DNA from: Pegea sp. RAD2-039
Taxonomy: Eukaryota > Chordata > Thaliacea > Salpida > Salpidae
NCBI GenBank assembly: GCA_034620365.1
Contig: JAQGEQ010000058.1
Location: 682,001 to 746,000 of the forward strand
Direction of reading: 5' to 3'
DNA: 64,000 bases
Part shown: one piece after another, positions 48,401-59,508 of the stretch
Layout: every line of letters begins with the position of its first letter
Numbering within the stretch: position 1 is the stretch's first letter
Translations under genes and position numbers: made by a program
Notes under the pieces: model-generated
What the model saw: the letters and a program-made list of their open reading frames with translations, nothing else
The model's database searches: none
Told to the model about the DNA's origin: nothing

Positions 48401-48780
48401 AAATACTAAAGTTTCATTTAAATTCAATGAATGAATTATAAAACTTTTGTAATTGGTTTTAGATAAAACGCTTGCACTAAGTTATGGCATTAAAACGAAT
48501 TTGCAGACTAAGAATTTCACTTAAAAAACTTTTATAAAGTTAGTTATTAATGCTAATTTGTAGATTATACTTCGATTTAGTCTTAAAAATACTTTTTTAA
48601 GCTACTCTATATACAGATGTTTTAAATTTAGACATTAAAAATCATTTATCTTTAGGTGAAAATCAGGACATATTGGAAATGGAACCTTTTTACAATGAGA
48701 CTAACCAAGATAGAGACGATGACGAAAGTCATCATCTGCACCCTCCTAAATACGATGATATCACTGGCAGTTTGCAATAA
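42405..48780 (+). CDS. SLC6A6-like: SLC6 sodium/chloride-coupled transporter, taurine/GABA/creatine branch
   Basis: This plasma-membrane symporter couples Na+ and Cl- gradients to uptake of a small amino-acid-like solute. Exons: 42405-42439, 42955-43079, 43208-43339, 44203-44446, 44517-44649, 44977-45111, 45383-45486, 45624-45717, 45813-45956, 46147-46284, 46734-46940, 47771-47941, 48338-48398, 48656-48780. They total 615 residues with all phases closed, the usual family length with 12 TM segments. TM1 reads [17 protein letters not shown]. The large second outer loop has a Cys pair and several Asn-x-Ser/Thr glycosylation sites. TM6 reads FFSYALCKG with the following [16 protein letters not shown]8 reads GLDSEFVGLE. 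A Gly rather than Glu in the AGGFVGLGN motif favours taurine-transporter-like over betaine/GAT2-3-like proteins, but substrate is inference. The C-tail holds HPPKYDD, a PPxY motif suited to Nedd4-type WW domains. An AATAAA is at 49071-49076. Confidence 0.94.
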
Positions 48781-50634
48781 TTTTAGCTTTATTGTATTGT
48801 AAAGTCTCCGATGTTATTCGTTTATTAGTCATATATTTAGATACTAGTTACTGCTGAAGTTTAGAAACGCACCTCATACATAAAACATAAATTAATTAAC
48901 GTAGTGATTTTGAAAGATTGTAAATAATTGGTTATATCTTTATACTTATCTTACATTTCGGCTTCATGCAGATCATAACAAACTTTTAATAGTAAATTGA
49001 AAATCTTTGCAATTAAGAACTAGTTTTTCACGAAATTGAATATCAACGATTTAAAATTAAACTTCTCGTAAATAAATATTTCTAGTTTTAGATACTTTAG
49101 ATTAAAGCTGTAACAAGTTAAGCTTACTAAGCTTTTTTGTAAATTATTGTTGCTTTACTGGTAAACTGTATACTTCTAGATTGTATCTTTAGCATTTGAG
49201 CTTACATGATCAAAGAGTGTTGTAACTATTTATAATCAACTTTATATACAATTGATTTAGAAAACAAATTCTGTTGGTTTTTATTAGCCAATAAGTTAAC
49301 CATTCCTTGAAAAATTATCATGATCAGTCAACAAAATAATGAAAGTGAAACATTTTATAGTTAAAATTTCAATTAGTACCAACAAATTATGCAAATATTA
49401 GGCTGATTTTAGATGGCTACACAATTTGCTCACGTATAACTTTGACTATCATAGGCATACAGCCATAATTTTCTTTTTTTATCTCATTGCAAACATTTGC
49501 TAACTAATTGGTTTAGACTAAGTATAAGCTTTTTTAATTCTGTTTTAAGAAGTTTTCTCTACGAAAATTGGTACGAATAACTTTGATAAAACGTTGAAGT
49601 TAAGAATTCAAAGAATTTAAACTTTTTGAAAACGTGCATAACTTTAACTTATATTTTGTATATCAAAATTCGGTCTTAGTTTGTATATGTTATTAGAATT
49701 TGTATTAAATATTTGATATATTATTTGTCAAATTGATTGAAAACTTCTTATTTAGATTTAAAATATCAAACTTTTAGCAAATATTTAATGTAATTGAAAA
49801 AATATCACATGTAAAACTAAACCAATTATTTTCTTAAAATTTTTAGCTATTTATGTATAGTACAATCACTTAATTTTAAGAAATGGTTTGTCATCATACA
49901 ATAAAAAGCTGCATATTGTGTAAATAAAACTTTTTACTCTGTAAGTAGTATTTGTGTTAAATCTAAAATTTCAATAAATGCTTGTATATTTCTTACTTCT
50001 ACAATATTTTCTTCATTTACAGTAAAAATAAAAGTTTAGTTTAAAAACACTTTATTTCCATTAATATAAATAAAGATAAATTTTATTACAAGATTAAATA
50101 TTAAACTTTAATGTAGAACTCAATAAAAATAATTTTTCAAATAATAAAACGTTTGTTTTCATTATTACAAGTGAAAATATTCAATTACAATTTCAACTTG
50201 TTTCAATATCATAGAGAAAGTCTTTTATCTATCATGAAATCTGGATTTCTTTCTTAAAACAATTTTTAATTTTAGAAGATTTTGATAAGCTATAAGTTTG
50301 CAGACAAAATGATAATAATAATCTAGTTTTGTAATGCCGTAATCAGAGTACTACTAATTACATTAACCCAAAATAAATGATGAAATTTTTTGAGTTTATT
50401 CCATCGTACTTCGTTCCGTTCGTTCCGGTGAAAGCAAACACAGCTAGATTTTTATCTAAGAAAGTATTAATCTTTTTTTAGCTAACTTTATCTTATTATG
50501 CTCTATTTTAATTTTTGTTTTTAATAAAGTGTAGTTATAATATAACCAGTAACAAAATTTTACATTTTTAAAATTGAAAAGAAATTATTTTGAAATTTAA
50601 ATAAATATATATATAAAATAAAACTGAGGTGTGC
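48781..50634. other. SLC6 3' UTR and intergenic
   Basis: Poly(A) signals occur at 49071-49076 and 49923-49928, so the UTR end is uncertain. No coding potential seen. Confidence 0.5.
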
Positions 50635-50706
50635 GGTCCTATGGTGTAATGGTTAGCACTTTGGACTCTGAATCCAGCGATCCGAGTTCAAATCTCGGTA
50701 GGACCT
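50635..50706 (+). tRNA. trnQ-CUG: tRNA-Gln (anticodon CTG)
   Basis: A 72-nt cloverleaf with a perfect 7-bp acceptor stem (GGTCCTA/TAGGACC) and discriminator T. The D-arm is TGGTGTAATGGTTAGCAC and the anticodon loop CTCTGAA has CTG at 50668-50670, reading CAG codons. The T-arm is CCGAGTTCAAATCTCGG with a normal B box. It is nearly identical to vertebrate nuclear tRNA-Gln(CTG) genes. No intron, no encoded CCA, as expected for a eukaryotic nuclear gene. A T-run follows directly. Confidence 0.97.
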
Positions 50707-50707
50707 A

Positions 50708-50715
50708 TTTTTTTT
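50708..50715 (+). terminator. RNA polymerase III terminator
   Basis: A run of eight T begins two bases after the tRNA discriminator base, a standard pol III stop signal. Confidence 0.85.
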
Positions 50716-51902
50716 AATATTATCTTAAAGTTCTTTAAATCATTTATTATCATAAAAATATTTTTAGTACAGTTTATTCTTTAATATTGCTTATGAATAA
50801 ATTAAAATATTTCTCTCACATCTTTACTTTAAGTAAATTTATAAATATTACATAAATCTTATTTGAAATTAACTGAATACAATTTCGCTCTTAATATTTT
50901 ACTATATGCGAAATTAATTTGAACAAATTTTTATTTTCAATTTAGAAATATTTCGATTGATAAAAAGTAAATTATTCAGTTTGCAAAGTCTGTTTTAAAA
51001 CAAAAATTAACCAGCCTTGCAACAAATTTGAAAGTATTTTTTCTTGAACTTATAATTTTTCTTCATAAAACTTATTGGTGATTGAATAGAATTTTTATCT
51101 TTCAGTCTAACATTTACTTTACAATAAAATATATATTTTGTTGTTGTAATAAGATTCTTGAGAACCTTATACAAATATTCTACCAAAATATCAAATATAT
51201 TTGATTTATTACAATTATGCTGAGTCAGGGCTTAGTTGTAAATGATACTGCTTGTAAAAACCGTTTAAGGTGCTCGTCTATCAATCGGTAACAATAACTA
51301 AAAACTACACCAATTTATTTAAATTTTAACCATGATGGACAGTTTGGTCATTAGATATATCTTCAATGTCTCTTTAATGTGTTACTGATAAGTTTAAGCT
51401 TCAAGTTGAGTTTTTTTTAGACAAAATTTAAAAATTACGATAGCTCTCTAAATAGTTTTGCCATCTTGATATAGTTTCATACCTAGGGTTGATAAATGAT
51501 TCACTTTGTAAGTTGTTAACTTCTCGTGATACTTAAATGCACTATTTTGCATGATAAAAGAGATGACGCCTTTTGATGTGTTTAAAAATTTCTTGCTGAA
51601 GACTGCTGTTTCTTAAAAATCTCTTTGTCATGTAGCAGTAAAAACTGAACTGAAATTCACCTTTAGCCTGTAACACTATAAATTAAGAAATCATATATAT
51701 CACTAACAGTATGATCACCATCAACATATACTAGAAGTAAATATGTTTCTGTCTTACTAAAATAACTTATCATTATTTAATAAAAATCTTGAATGACAAC
51801 CAGAATTACAGACAAAAATAAATAAGACTTGATAAAGAGAAATAAAATCAAAAATTAAATTAACTTTTCAATAACGTCATGTAAATATGTGTTCATTATT
51901 TA

Positions 51903-51972
51903 TCTATTTATTACAATAAACAAGAAGGGAGGGTGCCTGAAAAGAGCACCTCTCGCTAACACACATTCTCAC
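51903..51972 (-). repeat. Short dispersed repeat, copy 2 (inverted)
   Basis: On the minus strand it reads TTGTGAGAATGTGTGTTAGC, then GAGAGGTGCTC, loop, GGCACCCTCC, TTTATTGTAATAAATA. It matches the 53820 copy over its whole body including the flanking AATTTGTGAGAA, which is absent from the 11934 copy. Confidence 0.7.
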
Positions 51973-53819
51973 AAATTTATTTCTGATTGTTTAAGCTCTA
52001 TTTAAACAAACTATCAAACAATTTAAATTATTTACGTTTAAAATTAATTATTTGAAAAGTAGATCAAACGTTGAAAACTACGAATAATATTCAAAAGTTA
52101 TTTCTATAAAAAATTCTTGCCAGAAAGAACTGAATTCATATTTCACCAAATTAATGAACTTTAGCTGGATAGATTTACATTTAACAGTTTTAACAATTTG
52201 AAAGCTTTACTAATGAATCAGAAAAAACTAAAACTATTTCTTCAAATAACAACTTAAAAACATAATTAAAGAAAATAATCAAAATATTTAAGGTGATATG
52301 TTTTTAATTTAAATAAATAAAAGCGAATTTCTTAAGAAATAAATTATACACATTTTGTTAAACCTTGTTGCATTAAATGTTTTACAGCCAGTAAAAGTGT
52401 TTCTCCATTAAAATTGAAAATAAAATTCTAAAGTAGTGACTATAACCTTTGGAAAAAACTGTGTTTACTTTATACACAAAAATATCAACATTCGTTGTTT
52501 AATTTATTGTAGAGTAAGTAAACATCAATAATAGCAACAACCTTGTTAACGTTTGTTATTTTAGAAACCAAAGCTATTAGTGTAAATAAATATTTTTTAG
52601 TTAAGAAAAACCTGTTTTGGTGAAATAATTTTTTTCTAAGTTCAGAGTGTTATTTAATAATTTCAATAAAAATAATAAAACACGAAACTTGTACAAATAA
52701 TTATTAAATAAACTGAATTAAAAAAATCACAATTTTTCGAGAATATTTTTACTACATCTCAGTAACCTTTCAGTTTTCAAATGTCACTGCAAATATCTCC
52801 CATGCTTTAATTTTAAAATTTATCTTGTTTAAGTGTTGTGGGTTGAGATTGATATTTCTATTTAGTTGAGATTGTAACCAAGGTTGCAAGTACGCTAACT
52901 CACCCTATTACAAAAAAGTTAATTATTATGCTACAGTTAAAATAGTTAGTAGTAATTAAATAGTTATTTATAAAAATTCAAAAATATCTTTCATTCACAG
53001 TTTTAGTGGTGATGAATATCTGCTATATAATTCAGTTGTAAATACAAAGATTTCTTTTATCAAACCGAAAAACGATGAATTTAGATGAAGTTTTAAAAAT
53101 TTATTTTTAGAACCTTACAACTCAAATATTCACTTGATTTAATCTTAAAAAAAAAATTAAACTTTTCAAAATTTTTTGGATAAGAATAAAACTCGGCTGC
53201 ATATAAATGATGATTGAATATTTATTGAATATATTTATGATTAAATGAAATTTCTACTTTTTACTATTATCGTTTAATTAAAATCTTTTTTTAAATAGCT
53301 TACTCATCTATTTTATCGAAAAATAATTTAAGTATTGAAAAATAATTCTCTCTTATCATTTTTATGATTTAAAATCATTATTTTTTTGATTAATTTTAGA
53401 CATAAAAATAAATTTTCAAATTTCAACAGTACTGGTGTAATACCAAAACTGGTTGAAAATAACTACAGGAAAAAACTAAAAACCGCTTAAGGCAGTTTTT
53501 TGAATGTGACGTTCTAGCGTAAATTTTATAAAACAATTTGTTTTAGTTTGAATAATGTTATTTGCGAAACTTTCTTTAGGCAAGTGCCAGAAGAAAATTA
53601 AATTAAAAATTTTGAGTAATTTCAGTTTTTCTGGTTATTAGTCTTGCAGTTAAGTTGCATTACATAAACGTGAAAAGATTTTTGTTTAAATAGTTACCAA
53701 ACAGAATGAGAGAAAATGTTGCTGTTCTGATATTTATAGAAAAGTGTTTTTTTAGATTATAGTAAAAGTTTGATAAGTTAATTTAAATTAATCACTACTA
53801 AATACTACTTGATCTAATT

Positions 53820-53881
53820 TGTGAGAATGTGTGTTAGCGAGAGGTGCTCTCTTTAGGCACCCTCCTTCACATTTATTGTAA

Positions 53882-53940
<59 letters not shown>

Positions 53941-53943
53941 ATA
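53820..53943 (+). repeat. Short dispersed repeat, copy 3, with long (AATA)n tail
   Basis: The same body as the other copies, followed by TTATTGTAATAAATAAATAA and about fifteen tetranucleotide repeats to 53943. The long, nearly pure tail suggests this copy is the youngest, or that its tail expanded as a microsatellite. Confidence 0.75.
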
Positions 53944-54225
53944 TAAATAAATCCATTTGCAGTAGTTTTGGTTACTTGTTTAATCTTAGAAAAATTTTCT
54001 TTTTATGAATAAAATGTTTTGGTAATTATTAAGTTATTAATTCTAAAATCATTTTAGAGTTTCAAAAAAATACTTTATTCACATTTCAATTCAACAAATA
54101 CAATTGATTAACTATTAGCTACTTTAACAAAAATTTGTTTAAAATTATTTGATTGAAATTTTTCGTTTGGTATTTCCTGCAAACTTTCAGAACTATTCTT
54201 TTTAAAGTAAGCAGTTTGAAAATAT

Positions 54226-57200
54226 ATGAATTTTCGAGAACAAAAATTAACAAAAATAGTTTCTGTATGTTGTTTATTTTTCTTAGTGGATAGTAATAGG
54301 ATATCAATTGTCAGAAAAACAAGCGGTAAATATTTTTCGCTTTTTTTAGATAAGAATTTTATAGATCTGAAAATCATTATAAGAAGTCTAGAAAAACATC
54401 CAAATTTATTTTATATTTTACAGATTCAGTCTCTGATAACGACTCAACGAATCAAAACCAGGTTCCTTATCCCGGCTGTGAGTTTAATTATTTTCATTCA
54501 ATTTGAGTTTTGTAAAGTATAAAAGTAAATCTTATCAGAAAATAACTGAAGTGTTTTCAAAACTTTTTGAATTCTTTCTTAACTGGATATGTTTTTATCA
54601 AAAACATTTTTTTTCAAGAAACTTTTTTATGTATCGACCTTTAAAAGTATGTTAAGCCAGTTTGTAAACTTTGCTAGATTTCAGTAAATAAAATAAGATG
54701 TAACTTCTAAAATCGCTTGTTATAAAAAGTATAAAACAGTTAGAATTATAAAAGATTATTTTCAGGGAAATGCGTAAAAAATATAAAAGCTACAAACCAC
54801 TGGAAAAATATAAACTTTAAATCTTTTTCAAGAACCCAGTTACAACAATTTCAATGTACTTGGAAGTAAGTTCTTGCTGCTTCACCCAAAATTAGTTTTT
54901 AAAAGTTTCAAACAAGTTATATTCTCTAGTATAGAAGTTGCTGTTAACATGAAAATAGCAATTTCAATTCCTAAAATATTTTTGAAAGGAGCCAGTCAAA
55001 ACTCTAATTGTGGTCGTGATTTTTTACAAGTATTTCATTTTATAAAATTCAACTAACCACATGACACTAAACCAAATACAAACCATCTATTCAATTGCTT
55101 TCGTAGTTTGACAATAATTCTTTAACTTAAATTTTTTTCTGCCTGAAAAAAGCTTGCTTATTGATAAGTAATAAAGAAGTGAAATAAATTTCTTAAGCCC
55201 AAGGCAAGTTTTAATCTTTTTTAAGAATAATACTATAATGAACTTGCTGTTCATTTTGCCGTTTCATTACTCACTTATTAAATTTTAAACAAGTTCTGTA
55301 AAAATTAGTTACTCATTGTTTAAAGTTTCTCATTTGAATTTTTTAAATTATTTATATTACTTGTGTAAGTAAAATACAACTTGCTTTTATTTCTTCTTCT
55401 TTTATTTTTTTTTGCTTTATGCAAGTTAATCGAAAACTTATTAATATCTTAACTTATAGATAATCGATCAAGGTAAAAATCAAGGAAGATTTTGTAAACC
55501 CTCACAAACAACAGATTACATCTCAATCGGTTTGTTTACAAGCAATTTACTTCCGCTTATATTCTCATTATTTATCTCTGATATTAATTTCACGAAAAAC
55601 TTTGAAAAAATGTAAAAAATATGATTTTTTTAGGAAATCGCGTAAGAATCGATGTACAAGGCGAATATCAACTCCCCCATCTTTTAAGATCAAAGAAAGA
55701 CCCTTTTGTTATCAATTATCGCGCAATTACAGCAGCGATTTCCGGCTTTAAGTAAGTTGTATCATCCTGAATACTTGACCAGCTAGTTGTTACATTTCAG
55801 GCAGCTGTCAAAAGCTCTTGTCATGGAAAAAGGCCTTTTAGAAAAGTAAAATCTGAACAATTTACTAAACTTCACTAATGACTCTAATTTTGTTTTTCTT
55901 ATTTATTAAAAGTGTACCTTACATGAGACTGAAAAATTAAGTAATTTTATTATAATAGATTAAGAAATTTAATACCAAACTTATACAACCTCTTGTATCA
56001 AATTTTAACATGAAGGTTTTAAGTACTGAAGGCTTATTCAATTAATCAATTAATGTTTACAAGAGAATTAGAAGTCTTATGAACATTTCAACTAATTTAT
56101 GAACAATATTTAAGCTGTTTTACAAGAAACTACAAAATTTAAAATAACGTTTTATCTATACTTTGAGTTTGAACTAACAATACTTTTATAGAGAATTTTA
56201 ATAATGATAAACGATGTTTCAAATATTTTGAATTTTTGTGAGCTATGACTAACTAAACTATTTTTATTGCGAATAGCACTTATCCTGGTAACTAAACCTT
56301 CTTAGATATCTTTAATACGTTTCATCAAGTTGACATCTTCTTATTAGATTTTCTTCTAACTTTAAGCGTGTCTTTTTCAAATGAAACACAATTAGTTTTG
56401 AATTTTTAAATTCTGCCAAAAATATGACCGATTTCAAAAAAGATCTTCTATTTTATATATATTAAAAGTAGCTTGCATTGTTTCAAAGTTTACTGGAATT
56501 TAAAAACTTTATGTGTTACAGTATCAACAAAAAACCTACTACTCCTGATGATCATGAAGGTAAGATAAATGCTACAGATATCTGTGATTATCGTTAAACT
56601 CATTTTCTTCAAGACAAAGATGTACCCCCAGAATCAAAGCATACAAAACCTGGTAACCTAGTAATCTTCATCATCTGCGGAGTTGCAGTTATTTTTATTT
56701 TAATACTCATCATAAGAAGGTGAAATGAGTTACATTTTTTATTAATCTTTGCAATTAACTCGTAAATCAGGTATTATTTTAAAAGAAAGAAGAAGAAAGA
56801 GAATAAACTCGACAAGCAGCAGGTAGTTTGCTAATGTTAAATCATCGCTTAAAGCTAATGTTTTATCTTTTATTATTCAAGTTATTTAATTTTAGATTAA
56901 TTTCAAAAATTTTATGAAATTTTAATCAGTTTGAATGTAACTTTTCTTGTGATAATCTTTTACTGTTTGTAAAAATGCATTTAGGAGCCATCTGAAGATG
57001 GATATGAAAATAAAATTAAAGAAAATGTGAAAACCGTACGTAATGCTGAGGTATTTTTTACTTGGACATTTAAATCCAAAATAATCCTAAAATAATCTTT
57101 ATCATCAGAAACTTCAGCTGCCAAATCCTATTTTTTATACGGAGAATAACGAGGTTTTAGTTGAAACTCAAAAAATGAAAAATGGTAATGCAAACTTGTA

Positions 57201-57932
57201 TTCAAATTTTTTATTCGGTTTCGTAAACCTCTGATATCAGATTAAATCCACCAAAGGCAACTCGATATCTTCTCTGAGTTTCATCCTGAAATTGTACAAG
57301 AGCTATTATATTTCATAGCAAAAATCTAAAGATTACGATCGATCTTTTCAGTTACTCTAAGGAAATGTAATACTATAATGTTTGTAGAGAAAGACATATT
57401 TTATTAAAAAAAAATTATTCAGCAAGTCAATTAAACAAACTTTTTTAATTTCAGTTAAGAACAAATTTGCTGTAAATGAAAAGTTGTTGAAAGCTGATAA
57501 TTTGATAAAAATAAAAGATCTAATTCAATGGTACTTGTATCTTATTTCTGAAGTTTAATAATTTGTTGAATTTGTGTAGAGACCAGAGAGGTGCGGTCAA
57601 AGCCAGATCTTAAAAAGAAGAAAAGAAGTAAAGAAAAGAGACGAGAAGAAGAAATGAAACTTTCGCGAAGAAGAAGAGATAGAAAGTCCAGTGAGCAGAA
57701 TAAAAGTGTTTCATCTGATCTCCAACGTCCTTCATCACGTCATGAACCCACTGCTTATGTGAAATCACGAAGAAATCAAATTAATAGTCAACATTCGAAA
57801 AGAAAAAAAGCCACGGATAGTCGAAGTCGAGACAAGAAGAACAATAGAAGCCGCGAAGAAGCAAAGAAGACTCGAAATCGTCGAAGCCAAAAACTTCAGG
57901 AGAAAAACAAAAAGAAAAAAAGATTGAGATGA
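54226..57932 (+). CDS. Single-pass membrane protein with Arg/Lys/Ser-rich tail (family unknown)
   Basis: Well-supported exons, in matching phase: 55634-55751, 55801-55845, 56522-56559, 56614-56719, 56771-56822, 56985-57050, 57109-57184 and 57580-57932. They encode an outer part (NRVRIDVQGEYQLPHLLRSK and on), one transmembrane helix (LVIFIICGVAVIFILILII, in 56614-56719), a KRKKKKE stop-transfer stretch, an acidic/Tyr segment (PSEDGYENK), and a final 118-residue tail extremely rich in Arg, Lys, Ser and Glu, ending KKKKRLR. A likely 5' start is 54226-54292 (signal-like VSVCCLFFLV) joined to 54424-54477 (SVSDNDSTNQNQVPYPG), preceded by an acceptor at 54190. Direct joining of 54477 to 55634 would give a stop, so at least one intermediate exon is missing from this model. 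A possible cassette at 57455-57530 is open but does not join the last exon in frame. The outer region might be SEA-like, which I cannot confirm. Confidence 0.6.
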
Positions 57933-59508
57933 CGTCATGATCAGAAAGATCAAAAGTTAGCTTAATATGAAGATTATTCGATAAAAGCTTTTAGAAGAAC
58001 AATTTAAGTCAAAAGTGTTTTCTTTGTTGTTTTCTGATTGTTTATTACTTTGAAGTCTTTTTTCTTCGCCTGTTGTACTGACAGCTTTCAGTTTTCGACA
58101 AAATACTTTTGTTGATAGAAACAAAACATTTGTTGCTACAACAAAATGACTTTCATTGACATCTGATTAAATTTTGAGTTTAGGTAATAATTTGAACATT
58201 TATATTTTAATTAAAATTATAATTAAAGTTTTAAAACGTTTAAAATCAGATTAATATTGATGAAATTAACAATTTGTTTACTACCTTGACCTTAAACATT
58301 TTAGGGTTAGTTTTGAGCTGTACTAGTATCGAAGTTGAAACGTGGGTTGATAAAACTTCTAATATATTCTTATTTTATAAAAATCACAATTAAAACTAGA
58401 AGTGTATACGCCCTAAATATCTAAATATAACTTTTTTAACAAATAATCTGTCTCTTTTACTTGAGTTATTTGATGTTAGCAAAAACGCATTTCTTTTAAG
58501 ATTAAGAGCAAGGACGTTCAAAGTTTTCCTAGTTAGTCTTTAGACTCTTATGGCAAAAGGTGCATCAAGGAGCTAGTAGTAACTGTTCGCGTGTATTAAA
58601 TCTAGCGTTTTAAATATCTTTATGGCGTAAGTTTGGTATGTACATGTATATCATGAACAAGAAAAGCTAAAAACATAAATCTAGTTGTAATGTCGTAGAC
58701 GACATCTTAAAAAAGTATTTAGGGAAGGTTTAAATTCAAGAACTTGATAAGTTTAAATGAAAATCTATTCATTGTCACTTCGTCTAACGAATAATCTTCT
58801 CAAAGACCCTTATTTTGTAATCTCCCTGGCTACCACAATTGAATTTTATTAAGTAGAAATCTTTGTAGCTTTCAAAGTAATCCAATCTCTTCTCAACTAG
58901 TTCTCAATGAAAATAAACATTTTAAATAAAAAGCCTAAAATTTAATTGAAATTTGCCTGTGGTGTTTATATAAGTCAAATATTACAAGCAACAATTCATT
59001 TAATTAACATGATTTGTGAAAATCAGAGTACTGTTTACTGTTCAATACAACACTTCAGGAGGATAATGGAGCAGTGCATCTTCTGGCGGAGGAATTTTAG
59101 GAGGCACTTGTTATCAAATCAAATACTTTCTTAGGAGATTGATAAGAAAAAAATAGCGATATTGTTAATAAGAAAGGATAAAACAGTTTCACTTAATATT
59201 TGGATTACTAAGAGAGTTTATAACACTAAAAACAGTAAAATTGAATCATCTAAACCGCTGTTTAGAAGAATCATTCAAAGTATCAACTAGCGATCGGTAT
59301 AAAACTTTGAATAATGTTGGTGGAATTGACAGAATATGAACATAGAAAAAACAAACACAATTAGTGAGTTGATAGCAGCGGCACGAGTTTATGTCAAAAG
59401 ATTTTAACTTTGTTTTAACACTTGTATAAACTGTCTAAGTTGCTTTGTACTGCAGATGAACTTGTTTAGTTAGATAAATCAAGTGGTAGGTTAATGACGT
59501 CATGACTT
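57933..59508. other. Convergent intergenic between membrane-protein gene and EDRF1-like gene
   Basis: The two genes end tail to tail here. A TGACGTCA palindrome overlaps the stop codon of the first (57930-57937) and another lies 7 bases beyond the stop of the second (59495-59502). A small GC-richer patch near 59055-59110 has no supported frame. No other gene seen. Confidence 0.5.

Larger units (their letters stand above)
50716..54188. other. AT-rich intergenic with two dispersed repeat copies
   Basis: No gene seen. Two copies of the short hairpin/AATAAA repeat face each other (51903-51972 minus, 53820-53943 plus), about 1.9 kb apart. The rest is AT-rich without protein-like frames. Confidence 0.55.

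Noticed and set aside
57455-57530. Extra exon of the membrane-protein gene (VKNKFAVNEKLL...)
   Set aside because: It continues from the previous exon in frame, but its only good donor leads into a stop at the last exon; direct joining of 57184 to 57580 keeps phase. Kept only as a possible alternative 3' end.
59058-59101. Acceptor-like CACTTCAG followed by a short frame EDNGAVHLLAEEF
   Set aside because: Only 14 codons, no upstream exon of matching phase, and it lies in a convergent intergenic region.
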